DNA from: Streptomyces sp. MMG1533
Lineage (GTDB): Bacteria > Actinomycetota > Actinomycetes > Streptomycetales > Streptomycetaceae
Direction of reading: 5' to 3'
Length of the DNA stretch: 42,608 nucleotides
Assembly: GCF_001279775.1 (NCBI RefSeq)
Contig: NZ_LGDG01000271.1
Location: 1-42,608, forward strand
The position numbers were made by a program, and so were the translations under genes. A model generated the notes under the pieces. The model was not told the origin of the DNA. It worked only from the letters and a program-made list of their open reading frames with translations, and searched no databases. Positions 1 to 6,410 of the stretch are shown one piece after another. Position 1 is the first letter of the stretch. Each line of letters begins with the position of its first letter.

Positions 1-83
1 ATGTAGTTGTGGTTGAGCATCCGGGCTTCTTCCTGAGCCAGGACGACAACCCGCCGCGCGCGGTCGGTGAACCTCTCGAACAT
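1..83 (-). CDS. clpC: ClpC AAA+ unfoldase, N-terminal fragment
   Basis: Only the first 27 codons are inside the window; the gene continues beyond its left edge. The translation begins MFERFTDRARRVVVLAQEEA, the classic start of the Clp N-domain of ClpC, the Hsp100 unfoldase that feeds substrates to the ClpP protease in the cytoplasm. The ATG at 83 is the family start. Nothing can be said about the ATPase modules. A candidate ClgR operator lies about 200 bp upstream (284-301), which fits the known ClgR control of clp genes in Streptomyces and Corynebacterium. Confidence 0.93.
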   Translation of the reverse strand, partial: MFERFTDRARRVVVLAQEEARMLNHNY

Positions 84-283
84 CGTTAATCGCTCCTCAG
101 AGCGGTCAGGCAGTGGGGGGAACTTCCCCTCCCTGTCCTTCCGCAGCTTAGTCCCGCAAGCGGGGACCGCTCATTCCAACTGCCGACACCGTCGATGGCC
201 TCCTGACCCCGAACGCCGACATCTACTCCAACCTGATGGTGCGAGACGATGTTCCCGCAGGCCAGGCAGATACCCCTACCGCC

Positions 284-301
284 AGTACGCCGATGGCGAA
301 C
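284..301. promoter_or_regulatory. Candidate ClgR operator upstream of clpC
   Basis: The 18-mer AGTACGCCGATGGCGAAC fits every position of the published corynebacterial ClgR consensus WNNWCGCYNANRGCGWWS. It lies in the noncoding stretch 84-370 between clpC (minus) and the plus-strand gene at 371. ClgR activates clpC and clpP operons in actinobacteria. The match is seen directly; the function is inferred. I could not fix the -10 box or transcription start of clpC. A short palindrome, CCCGCAAGCGGG at 153-164, lies closer to the gene and may fall in the leader. Confidence 0.6.
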
Positions 302-370
302 GTGAGACGGCCTGTCCTGCGTGTCGCCCCCTCCCACTAGGGATGTCTTACCCGCTGGGACTGACACTCC

Positions 371-1165
371 ATGCCGCTCGCCCCGGTTCCCTCCGCTATG
401 GGCGAACAACCTCGTGCCTCCCCCACCCCCGCACGCGCCTCTTTCGACATTCTTTTCGACACTCTGCGCATTCAAAAGCGCACCCAGCGTAACTTGCAGG
501 CTCTTCCGACGGTTGCACTTGGCATGTTTGGCTCCCTCCCCCCGGTCACCACCGAACTCACCACGGTCCCCCGCCCCCGGCGGCCTCTCGATCCGAGAAA
601 TCAGGTCCGCCGGTGGTACGAGAACGAACTGGGCTGGCCGACGGTGCCCGCGAGCGCGAATGACCCCGAATCTCCGGTACGGCTCCGCGTGGGCCCGCGC
701 TTCGACGTCCTGGACGTGCCGGCAGAGGCGGGCCGGCCGGCACTGAGGCACCTCGCGCCTGGCTCTCCGGTGGCCCTGCGGGGTGACCGGATGCGGCTGC
801 TGGTGGCGGCGGGCGGCGCGGAGGAGGTGCCCGGGGTCCTGGACTGGCTGGAGTGGGGAGCGCTGGCGCTCGACCTCACGGCGATCGGCGAGGGCGGCGC
901 CATGGACGCGCCATTGCCCCCGGAGCCGGGCCGGGCGGGGGTGCCCCCGCTGCCGCCGGGCCTGGGCTACTCAGGAGCCGAGCAGGGGGCCGCCGTATGG
1001 CTGCGGCCCCCCGTGCCCGGGTGCGAGGTCGAGGCCTCGCTGCCGACCTTGCCGGCCGTGGGGGGCGGTGGGGGCGCCCCCGATCTCGTGCGAGTTGTGG
1101 CCACGGTGGCGACGCACTGCCACCGTATGCGGCTACGACGCGCGTGCGCGCAGCAGCTCACCTGA
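371..1165 (+). CDS. Conserved hypothetical protein with a WY-ELGWP motif
   Basis: A 264-aa reading frame lies in the usual slot between clpC and lsr2. I do not recognise a characterised function. The centre carries WYENELGWPTVP (about residues 82-93), which resembles the opening motif of Streptomyces proteins annotated as bifunctional primase/polymerase N-terminal-like. A segment rich in small residues follows, then a basic C-terminus. The first 70 residues are low in recognisable sequence, so the true start may be later, for example the ATG at 398 or one nearer the conserved part. No clear Shine-Dalgarno sequence precedes 371. It converges on lsr2 with 22 bp between stop codons. The frame is long and codon bias looks normal, so it is probably real. 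Confidence 0.6.
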   Translation: MPLAPVPSAMGEQPRASPTPARASFDILFDTLRIQKRTQRNLQALPTVALGMFGSLPPVTTELTTVPRPRRPLDPRNQVRRWYENELGWPTVPASANDPESPVRLRVGPRFDVLDVPAEAGRPALRHLAPGSPVALRGDRMRLLVAAGGAEEVPGVLDWLEWGALALDLTAIGEGGAMDAPLPPEPGRAGVPPLPPGLGYSGAEQGAAVWLRPPVPGCEVEASLPTLPAVGGGGGAPDLVRVVATVATHCHRMRLRRACAQQLT

Positions 1166-1187
1166 CCGTAAGTACCGTGAGCCGTGA

Positions 1188-1523
1188 TCAGCCGTTGGCC
1201 TTCTCGTATGCCTCACGAATGGTCGCGGGAACACGGCCGCGGTCATTGACCTCGTAACCGTTCTCCTTGGCCCATGCGCGGATCTGCGCGGTGTCCTGGC
1301 TGCCGCCGGAAGCGGCCCGCGCCTTTCCGCGTCCACCCGAAGTACGACCTCCGGTACGACGACCACCCTTCACGTAAGGCTCGAGAAGGCCGCGCAGCTT
1401 GTCCGCATTGGCGGTCGTGAGATCGATCTCGTACGTCTTGCCGTCCAACGCGAACGTGACGGTCTCGTCCGCCTCGCCGCCGTCGAGGTCATCGACAAGA
1501 AGGACCTGAACCTTCTGTGCCAC
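1188..1523 (-). CDS. lsr2: Lsr2 nucleoid-associated xenogeneic silencer
   Basis: A 111-aa protein with the two-part Lsr2 layout. The N-terminal beta-rich dimerisation region begins MAQKVQVLLVDDLDGGEADE and contains FALDGKTYEIDL. After a basic Gly/Arg-rich linker (about 58-75) comes the C-terminal DNA-binding domain, AQIRAWAKENGYEV followed by the RGR minor-groove hook near residue 95. Lsr2 binds AT-rich DNA and silences acquired genes and specialised-metabolite clusters in actinobacteria. The start is GTG at 1523 because AAAGGAA sits six bases upstream and the family begins there; the in-frame ATG at 1538 would add five residues and lies within the SD region. Its promoter is described at 1590-1618. 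Confidence 0.95.
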   Translation of the reverse strand: MAQKVQVLLVDDLDGGEADETVTFALDGKTYEIDLTTANADKLRGLLEPYVKGGRRTGGRTSGGRGKARAASGGSQDTAQIRAWAKENGYEVNDRGRVPATIREAYEKANG

Positions 1524-1589
1524 CGGATTTCCTTTCATCCAATACTTGAGGGCCGGGGGCCTGCGGCGTCCGCCGTTTCGCCGTCCCCT

Positions 1590-1618
1590 GTTATATGCAG
1601 TACTGCAGTACGTCGGAA
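1590..1618 (-). promoter_or_regulatory. lsr2 promoter with palindromic spacer
   Basis: Read on the minus strand, TTCCGA (1613-1618) and TATAAC (1590-1595) are separated by exactly 17 bp and sit about 65 bp upstream of the lsr2 start. The spacer contains the perfect 12-bp palindrome GTACTGCAGTAC (1600-1611), well placed for a repressor or for Lsr2 itself. The -10 is good and the -35 is weak. Promoter assignment is inference. Confidence 0.55.
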
Positions 1619-1651
1619 AGCAAACCGCTTTTGCCTGGAAAACACAAACCC

Positions 1652-1668
1652 CCGGCAGAGACTGCCGG
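1652..1668 (-). terminator. Likely terminator of the blaI-argA transcript
   Basis: CCGGCAG and CTGCCGG form a perfect 7-bp stem around a 3-nt loop. On the minus strand the stem is followed by a T-rich run (GGGTTTGTGTTTTCC), as expected of an intrinsic terminator. It lies 123 bp downstream of the argA stop and just upstream of the lsr2 promoter. Confidence 0.5.
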
Positions 1669-1791
1669 TCCTGCTCCAGTCCGGAAACATGCGCGTTTCG
1701 GACATAGGGAACCTGGGCAGGGCGAGCTCCGCCGGAATAGGTCTCGCTTGCGGCCCTTGTCATGCCTTCGCGCCTTGTCAGCGCCGGACGA

Positions 1792-2352
1792 TCACAGATG
1801 CAGAAGCATCCGGCTGTTGCCCAAGGTGTTCGGTTTCACTCGTTCGAGACCGAGGAACTCCGCCACGCCTTCGTCATAGGAACGCAGTAGCTCCGCGTAG
1901 ACATCGGTGTCCACGGGTGTCTCACCGATCTCGACGAAGCCGTGCTTGCCGAAGAAGTCGACTTCGAAGGTCAGACAGAAAACGCGACGAACACCGAGCC
2001 AGCGCGCGGTGTGCAGCAACTTCTCCAGCAACTGATGGCCGACGCCGGCGCCCTTCAGGCCGGGCTTCACGGCGAGAGTGCGGACTTCCGCGAGGTCTTC
2101 CCACATCACGTGCAGGGCACCACAGCCGACGACCTCGGCGTTGTCGTCGCGTTCGGCGACCCAGAACTCCTGGATGTCCTCGTAAAGAGTCACCGTCGCT
2201 TTGTCGAGCAGGATGCCGCCGCGGACGTACGCGTCAAGGAGTCGTCGTACGGCCGGGACATCGCCCGTGCGGGCCCGCCGGACGGTGATGGCTTTTGCGG
2301 TGACTTCGGGACTCTCCGCGGAGGCACTCTCCGCTGAGCTCTCTGCTGACAT
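1792..2352 (-). CDS. argA: Amino-acid N-acetyltransferase (short NAGS, ArgA type)
   Basis: A 186-aa GNAT-fold protein that closely resembles the actinobacterial single-domain N-acetylglutamate synthase described for M. tuberculosis Rv2747. That enzyme acetylates glutamate (or glutamine) with acetyl-CoA in the first step of arginine synthesis. Visible features are VRRARTGDVPAVRRLLD at about residue 24, CGALHVMWEDLAEVRTLAV, the acetyl-CoA loop motif KGAGVGHQLLEKLL near 100, FEVDFFGKHGF, and the C-terminal VKPNTLGNSRMLLHL. The first 20 residues are an Ala/Ser/Glu-rich extension. The ATG at 2352 is six bases from a TAGCGT hexamer (2359-2364), so the transcript may be leaderless; that hexamer overlaps the stop codon of the upstream repressor gene. 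The assignment to NAGS rests on family resemblance. Confidence 0.85.
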   Translation of the reverse strand: MSAESSAESASAESPEVTAKAITVRRARTGDVPAVRRLLDAYVRGGILLDKATVTLYEDIQEFWVAERDDNAEVVGCGALHVMWEDLAEVRTLAVKPGLKGAGVGHQLLEKLLHTARWLGVRRVFCLTFEVDFFGKHGFVEIGETPVDTDVYAELLRSYDEGVAEFLGLERVKPNTLGNSRMLLHL

Positions 2353-2358
2353 GTGCGG

Positions 2359-2364
2359 ACGCTA
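2359..2364 (-). promoter_or_regulatory. Putative -10 box for leaderless argA
   Basis: TAGCGT on the minus strand ends exactly 6 nt before the ATG at 2352, placing the transcription start at or next to the A of the start codon. It includes the TAG stop of the blaI-like gene. No -35 is recognisable in the G+C-rich DNA upstream. Confidence 0.4.
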
Positions 2365-2817
2365 TCGCCCGCCGCCCTCCGCTGCCGAGCCGGGGTTCTC
2401 CTCGGCGTTCTCCTCGACGGTATGGGCGGCGGTCGACGGAGCGGCTTCGGGCGTTTCCGGACCCTGCACCATCCGGACGGCGTCCGTCAGGGCGTGACGC
2501 TGTTCCTCGCTCATCATCCCGAAGAAGGCGACGAGTGCGGCTGCGGGGTTGTCGCTCTGGGACCAGGCGTCGTTCATCAGAGCGGCGGCGTAGGCGGCCC
2601 TGGTGGAGACCGCCTCATATCGATAGGCCCGGCCTTCCGCCTCACGACGCACCCAGCCCTTCTGATGGAGATTGTCCAAAACGGTCATCACCGTGGTGTA
2701 GGCGATGGACCGTTCCTGCTGAAGGTCTTCCAGGACTTCTCGAACGGTCACCGGGCGGTTCCACTTCCACACCCGCGTCATGACCGCGTCTTCGAGTTCT
2801 CCCAATGGGCGAGGCAC
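2362..2817 (-). CDS. BlaI/MecI/CopY-family transcriptional repressor
   Basis: A 151-aa protein beginning PRPLGELEDAVMTRVWKWNRPVTVREVLEDL. This is the N-terminal winged helix of the BlaI/Penicillinase_R family, with the recognition region SIAYTTVMTVLDNLHQKGWVRRE at about residues 37-59. The C-terminal third is an acidic, alanine-rich tail unlike the compact dimerisation domain of staphylococcal BlaI. No BlaR-type sensor or beta-lactamase gene is nearby, so the inducing signal is unknown. It sits nine bases upstream of argA, so read-through is likely. The start is GTG at 2817; TATTGT (2826-2831) lies 8 nt upstream, giving at most a very short leader. I saw no TACA/TGTA-type Bla operator next to it. 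Confidence 0.88.
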   Translation of the reverse strand: MPRPLGELEDAVMTRVWKWNRPVTVREVLEDLQQERSIAYTTVMTVLDNLHQKGWVRREAEGRAYRYEAVSTRAAYAAALMNDAWSQSDNPAAALVAFFGMMSEEQRHALTDAVRMVQGPETPEAAPSTAAHTVEENAEENPGSAAEGGGR

Positions 2818-2892
2818 AGCTCAGCACAATAGTGGGAGTTCCCGGCATTCGCGTGGCGGACGTGCGCTTTCATCGACAAACGGCACAAAAAG

Positions 2893-2927
2893 GGCGTACG
2901 ACTCGAAAAATCTGCGAGCCGTACGCC
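2893..2927 (-). terminator. Intrinsic terminator of the 61-aa membrane protein gene
   Basis: A 13-bp stem (2893-2905 with 2915-2927, one G-U-type mismatch) encloses a 9-nt loop. On the minus strand it is followed directly by TTTTT (2887-2891). This is a textbook rho-independent terminator about 40 bp downstream of the stop at 2969. Confidence 0.75.
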
Positions 2928-2932
2928 GACGA

Positions 2933-2956
2933 GACCGGGCCCTTCGGGCCCCGGTC
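2933..2956. terminator. Second hairpin beside the terminator
   Basis: GACCGGGCCC (2933-2942) pairs with the segment 2946-2956 with one bulged C around a TTC loop. It lies between the 61-aa gene stop and the T-tailed terminator. It has no T-run of its own and may act as part of a double terminator. Confidence 0.4.
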
Positions 2957-2968
2957 ACAGGCCTTGTC

Positions 2969-3154
2969 TCAGGCCTCGGTCCTGCTGGAGGCGGAGGCCT
3001 GACGAGCCCCCTCCGCGCGCGCGAGGGCGGCATCCACGGCCGCGTCCTCCTTGGCCTTGTTGGCCCCGCCCTGGGTCTTCACGATCACCCGGATCACACC
3101 GATGAAGAACACGGCCATGACGACCGGGGGCACGAGCGCGGAGACGTAGTCCAT
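2969..3154 (-). CDS. Small single-pass membrane protein
   Basis: A 61-aa protein. Residues 5-25 (SALVPPVVMAVFFIGVIRVIV) form one hydrophobic helix, followed by a short basic stretch and an Ala/Glu-rich soluble tail. I know no function. The start is supported by TACTCT (3161-3166) ending 6 nt before the ATG, a leaderless-type arrangement, and a strong terminator follows the stop, so it is probably a monocistronic real gene. Topology is most likely N-terminus outside, tail inside. Confidence 0.7.
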   Translation of the reverse strand: MDYVSALVPPVVMAVFFIGVIRVIVKTQGGANKAKEDAAVDAALARAEGARQASASSRTEA

Positions 3155-3160
3155 GCGTCC

Positions 3161-3166
3161 AGAGTA
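3161..3166 (-). promoter_or_regulatory. Putative -10 box for leaderless 61-aa gene
   Basis: TACTCT on the minus strand ends 6 nt before the ATG at 3154. There is no Shine-Dalgarno sequence between them. Confidence 0.4.
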
Positions 3167-3220
3167 GCCACGCGCAGGACGACGAACGGGCCGGGGTGGG
3201 GCGAAACGGGCCGGACGCCG

Positions 3221-4018
3221 TCAGCCGGCGGCGAGCTGCTGCCGAGAGTCGGCAGGCGGCGGGGCGGGTTTGCGGCGGGGAAAGACCTCGCCCGGGGTGG
3301 GAATGGGCCGCGACGGCTTGGGAGCGTCCGGCACCGCGGGCTTGGGAGCGGGCCGCTCGGGCCGCTCGGCTGGCTTCTGCGCGGGCTTCTTGACGGGGCC
3401 GGGGGCGGGATCCTTGGCGAGCGCGCCGACGAGACTCCCGGCGAGCTCCTGAGCGCCACCCCCCTCGACGGCTCGCCCGACGCGTCCCTCCGCACCACTC
3501 TCGACCAGCCGCTCGGAGAGGTCCTCGGGTGCCTCGGAGAGCCCCCCTGGCAGCGCCAGAAGGCGCGTACGAGAGGCCGGCACCGTCGGGGTGGGCCGTG
3601 CCGTCGCGCGAGCCCCACGACGCGCCAGGCGGGCGCGTACGTCCTGTTCGGCAAGGACCTGGCAGCGGTGCAGGAGAGCGGCCGCGACGGGGTTGCCGCG
3701 CAGGGCGCGAAGCGCGGCCAGATCGTCGGGGTCCGGGCGATACCCGGCGCTCAGGGCCTCCTCGAGGAGCGTGAGGTAACCGGCGGCGGTGCCGGGCAGG
3801 GCGGCGCGGTACCGGGCGAGGTCGGCCACCAGGAAGGCACGCAGCCGGGCGCCCTCACGCATCGCCTCGTCGAGGGACTCGGAGAGATGGAGACAGTCCT
3901 GGACGTCCTCGGCCGAGGCGGGCGTGGGGTGCAGGGCGAGGGCGAGAGCGCGGCGGAGCACACGCAGCTCCTCCACACCGAACGCCATGCCGCCGCGGGA
4001 TCCGTATGGCGTGGGCAT
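3221..4018 (-). CDS. Conserved hypothetical protein with proline-rich tail
   Basis: A 265-aa protein of unknown function. Residues 11-150 look like an all-helical folded domain (FGVEELRVLRRALALAL, VQDCLHLSESLDEAMREGARLRAFLVADLARYRAALPGTAAGYL, DDLAALRALRGNPVAAALLHRC). From about residue 155 onward it becomes disordered, with Lys/Pro/Ala runs such as KKPAQKPAERPERPAPKPAVP. No membrane segment or signal peptide is seen. The ATG at 4018 is preferred over upstream in-frame codons because TATCGT (4025-4030) lies 6 nt before it; an internal ATG at 3988 is the alternative. It lies downstream of the long G-rich repeat region. Confidence 0.7.
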   Translation of the reverse strand: MPTPYGSRGGMAFGVEELRVLRRALALALHPTPASAEDVQDCLHLSESLDEAMREGARLRAFLVADLARYRAALPGTAAGYLTLLEEALSAGYRPDPDDLAALRALRGNPVAAALLHRCQVLAEQDVRARLARRGARATARPTPTVPASRTRLLALPGGLSEAPEDLSERLVESGAEGRVGRAVEGGGAQELAGSLVGALAKDPAPGPVKKPAQKPAERPERPAPKPAVPDAPKPSRPIPTPGEVFPRRKPAPPPADSRQQLAAG

Positions 4019-4024
4019 GCGGCG

Positions 4025-4030
4025 ACGATA
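4025..4030 (-). promoter_or_regulatory. Putative -10 box for leaderless hypothetical gene
   Basis: TATCGT on the minus strand ends 6 nt before the ATG at 4018. It supports that start over longer versions of the frame. Confidence 0.4.
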
Positions 4031-4231
4031 CGCGCTAATCAGACAAACTCGACATAGGTCAGCCGGGTGTGGCGCACCGAGCCACCCAGCCGGCCGCCCC
4101 CACAGACATCCGGAGTCCGGCCCGCCCGACATTTAGGACGAGGCGCTTCGGGTCGAAAGGGGGCTGGGATGCAGCCCAGGGGGCGAAGCCACAGAGGGGC
4201 CGGGGCCAGGGGTGAAACCACAGAGGGCCCA

Positions 4232-4302
4232 GGGGCCAGGGGCCAGGGGCGAGGGGCGAGGGGCGAGGGGCGAGGGGCGAGGGGCCACGGGCCACGGGCC
4301 AC
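4232..4302. repeat. Heptamer tandem repeats, noncoding
   Basis: Consecutive 7-bp units: GGGGCCA twice (4232-4245), GGGGCGA five times (4246-4280), then GGGGCCA and GGGCCAC variants to about 4302. The region lies in the 606-bp gap between coaX and the hypothetical gene at 4018. Open frames here encode only monotonous repeats and are not credible genes. Confidence 0.85.
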
Positions 4303-4332
4303 GGGCCCAGGGGCAAAGCCACAGAGGACCTA

Positions 4333-4422
4333 GGGGGCCAGGGGCCAGCAACCCCAGGGGTTCAGGGGCTCGACCTCGGGGGCCAGGGGCCAGCAACCCC
4401 AGGGGTTCAGGGGCTCGACCTC
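4333..4422. repeat. Perfect 45-bp tandem duplication
   Basis: Positions 4333-4377 and 4378-4422 are identical 45-bp units placed head to tail in the gap 4019-4624. Identity suggests a recent duplication or active slippage. I see no promoter or gene in it. Confidence 0.9.
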
Positions 4423-4452
4423 GGGGGCAAGGGCCCACAGCCCCAGGGGCCC

Positions 4453-4561
4453 GGGGCCGCAGCCCCAGAGGGGCCCGGGGCGCAGCCCCAGAGGGTCAAA
4501 GGGGCGCAGCCCCTGGAGGGCCCGGGGCCGCAGCCCCAGGGGGTCGAAGGGGCGCAGCCCC
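4453..4561. repeat. Five iterated GGGGC-GCAGCCCC hairpins downstream of coaX
   Basis: Near-identical short palindromes occur at 4453-4466, 4477-4489, 4501-4513, 4524-4537 and 4549-4561. Each is GGGGC (or GGGGCC), then GCA, then CCCC, able to form a 4-5 bp G-C stem. They start 63 bp downstream of the coaX stop on its strand and may act collectively to end transcription or protect the mRNA end. The role is inference. Confidence 0.7.
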
Positions 4562-4624
4562 TGGGGATGGGACGGGTAGGGGCGGCGGGGGCGAGAAACA
4601 TCCCGCGGGTACCCCCACCCCGCC

Positions 4625-5422
4625 TCACATCCGCGACACGTTCCGCTCGTACACCAACCGCAACCCGATCAACGTCAGCCACGGCTCGTGCTCATCGATC
4701 ACGGACGACTCGCCCAGCACCATCGGCGCCAGTCCCCCCGTGGCGATCACCGTCACATCCTCCGGATCCTCCGCCAGCTCCCGGGCCATCCGGTTCACCA
4801 CCCCGTCGACCTGGCCCGCGAACCCGTAGATGATCCCCGACTGCATCGCCTCGACCGTGTTCTTCCCGATCACACTCCGCGGCCGGGCCACCTCGATCTT
4901 CCGAAGCTGCGCACCCTTGACGCCCAGCGCCTCCACGGAGATCTCGATACCGGGCGCGATGACGCCACCGATGTACTCCCCGCGCGCGGACACCGCGTCG
5001 AACGTCGTGGCCGTACCGAAGTCCACGACGATCGCGGGCCCCCCGTACAGCTCGACCGCCGCCACCGCGTTGATGATCCGGTCCGCGCCGACCTCCTTGG
5101 GGTTGTCGGTCAGGATCGGCACCCCGGTCTTGACGCCCGGCTCGACGAGCACGGCCGGCACGTCGCCGTAGTACCGCCGCGTCACCTCACGCAGCTCGTG
5201 CAGCACGGACGGAACCGTCGCGCAGATCGCGATGCCGTCGATGCCGTCGCCCAGTTCGTCCCCGAGGAGCGGGTGCATGCCCATCAGGCCTTGGAGGAGG
5301 ACCGCCAGCTCGTCCGCCGTCCGGCGCGCGTCCGTCGAGATCCGCCAGTGTTCGACGATGTCCTCGCCGTCGAACAGGCCCAGAACCGTGTGCGTGTTGC
5401 CTACGTCGATCGTGAGGAGCAT
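4625..5422 (-). CDS. coaX: Type III pantothenate kinase
   Basis: A 265-aa ASKHA-fold kinase that phosphorylates pantothenate with ATP, the first step of CoA synthesis. Type III motifs are visible: the phosphate loop MLLTIDVGNTHTVLGLF at the N-terminus, NPKEVGADRIINAVAA (about 108-123) with the catalytic Asp, the second phosphate motif VVDFGTATTFDAV, IGGVIAPGI, and GGLAPM near the end. Length is normal for CoaX. The start is ATG at 5422 with GGAG about eight bases upstream. It lies five bases after the nadC stop and is the last gene of the operon with panC, nadB and nadC. CoaX is insensitive to CoA feedback in known cases and needs a monovalent cation. Confidence 0.96.
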   Translation of the reverse strand: MLLTIDVGNTHTVLGLFDGEDIVEHWRISTDARRTADELAVLLQGLMGMHPLLGDELGDGIDGIAICATVPSVLHELREVTRRYYGDVPAVLVEPGVKTGVPILTDNPKEVGADRIINAVAAVELYGGPAIVVDFGTATTFDAVSARGEYIGGVIAPGIEISVEALGVKGAQLRKIEVARPRSVIGKNTVEAMQSGIIYGFAGQVDGVVNRMARELAEDPEDVTVIATGGLAPMVLGESSVIDEHEPWLTLIGLRLVYERNVSRM

Positions 5423-5427
5423 CGCGA

Positions 5428-6405
5428 CTACTCCGCCTCGCGCAGGTCCAGGCCGATGTCCAGGATCGGCGAGGAGTGGGTCAGGGCCCCCACGGCGAGG
5501 TAGTCGACGCCGGTGTCCGCGTACGCCTTGGCGTTGTCGAGGGTGAGCCGCCCCGACGCCTCCAGCGCGGCGCGCCCGTGGACGACGGCGACCGCCTCCT
5601 CGCACTCCCCCGGCGTGAAGTTGTCCAGCAGGATCAGATCCGCACCGGCGTCCACGACCTCCCGCAGCTGGTGCAGGGTGTCGACCTCGACCTCGATCGG
5701 TACGTCCGGGAAGGCCTCCCGTACGGCCTTGAAGGCCTGTGCGACGCCGCCCGCGGCGACCACGTGGTTGTCCTTGACCAGGGCCGCGTCGGACAGCGAC
5801 ATGCGGTGGTTGACGCCGCCGCCGCAGCGCACCGCGTACTTCTCCAACGACCTGAGCCCCGGCGTCGTCTTGCGGGTGTCCCGCACGCGCGCCTTGGTGC
5901 CGTCCAGGAGGTCCGCCCACGCGCGCGTGGCGGTCGCGATGCCCGACAGCCGGCACAGGAGGTTGAGCGCGCTGCGTTCGGCGGTGAGCAGGTCACGCGT
6001 GCGCGTGGTGACCGACAGGAGCTTCTGCCCGGCCTCCACGCGGTCGCCGTCCTCCACGTGCCGCTCGACCTCGAACTCGTCCGTGCAGACGACCGAGACG
6101 ACCGCTTCGGCGACCCTCAGGCCCGCCACGACGCCCGCCTCGCGCGCGGTGAAGTCGGCGGTGGCGACGGCGTCCTCGGGGATGGTCGCGACCGTCGTCA
6201 CGTCCACTCCGTGGTCGAGGTCCTCCTGGATGGCGACATTGGCGATGTCCTCGACCTCCACGGGGTCGAGTCCCGCGTCGGCCAGGAGCTGCGCGAGCGC
6301 GGGGTCGAGCCCGCACTCCAGGTACTCCGCTTCGGCGTCCGCGCCGCAGGCACAGCCGTCGCCGCAGCCGCCGCTCTGGGCGAGGGGAAGGTCGGGGGTG
6401 CTCAC
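5428..6405 (-). CDS. nadC: Nicotinate-nucleotide (quinolinate) phosphoribosyltransferase
   Basis: A 325-aa enzyme converting quinolinate and PRPP to nicotinate mononucleotide, the third de novo NAD step. Recognisable parts are the N-domain AIQEDLDHGVDVTT and the barrel with LLSVTTRTRDLLTAERSALNLLCRLSGIAT, RDTRKTTPGLRSLEKYAVRCGG, NHRMSLSDAALVKDNH and ILLDNF. It is about 35-40 residues longer than the usual 285: the first 30 residues form a Cys-rich extension (SGGCGDGCACG and a fourth Cys near 30). GTG at 6405 has AGGAG eleven bases upstream. An in-frame GTG at 6414 would give a GTGA overlap with nadB but leaves only two bases after the SD, so the start is uncertain by three codons. Confidence 0.95.
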   Translation of the reverse strand: MSTPDLPLAQSGGCGDGCACGADAEAEYLECGLDPALAQLLADAGLDPVEVEDIANVAIQEDLDHGVDVTTVATIPEDAVATADFTAREAGVVAGLRVAEAVVSVVCTDEFEVERHVEDGDRVEAGQKLLSVTTRTRDLLTAERSALNLLCRLSGIATATRAWADLLDGTKARVRDTRKTTPGLRSLEKYAVRCGGGVNHRMSLSDAALVKDNHVVAAGGVAQAFKAVREAFPDVPIEVEVDTLHQLREVVDAGADLILLDNFTPGECEEAVAVVHGRAALEASGRLTLDNAKAYADTGVDYLAVGALTHSSPILDIGLDLREAE

Positions 6406-6410
6406 TTCTG

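Noticed and set aside
151..167. Short palindrome upstream of clpC as a HAIR/HrcA-type operator
   Set aside because: The dyad CCCGCAAGCGGG does not match the CIRCE (TTAGCACTC-N9-GAGTGCTAA) or HspR (HAIR) sequence.
4067..4829. Long open frames on both strands through the G-rich repeats (Arg/Pro/Gly-rich proteins)
   Set aside because: They follow the 7-bp and 45-bp DNA repeats in every frame, lack start signals, and have no codon bias beyond base composition.
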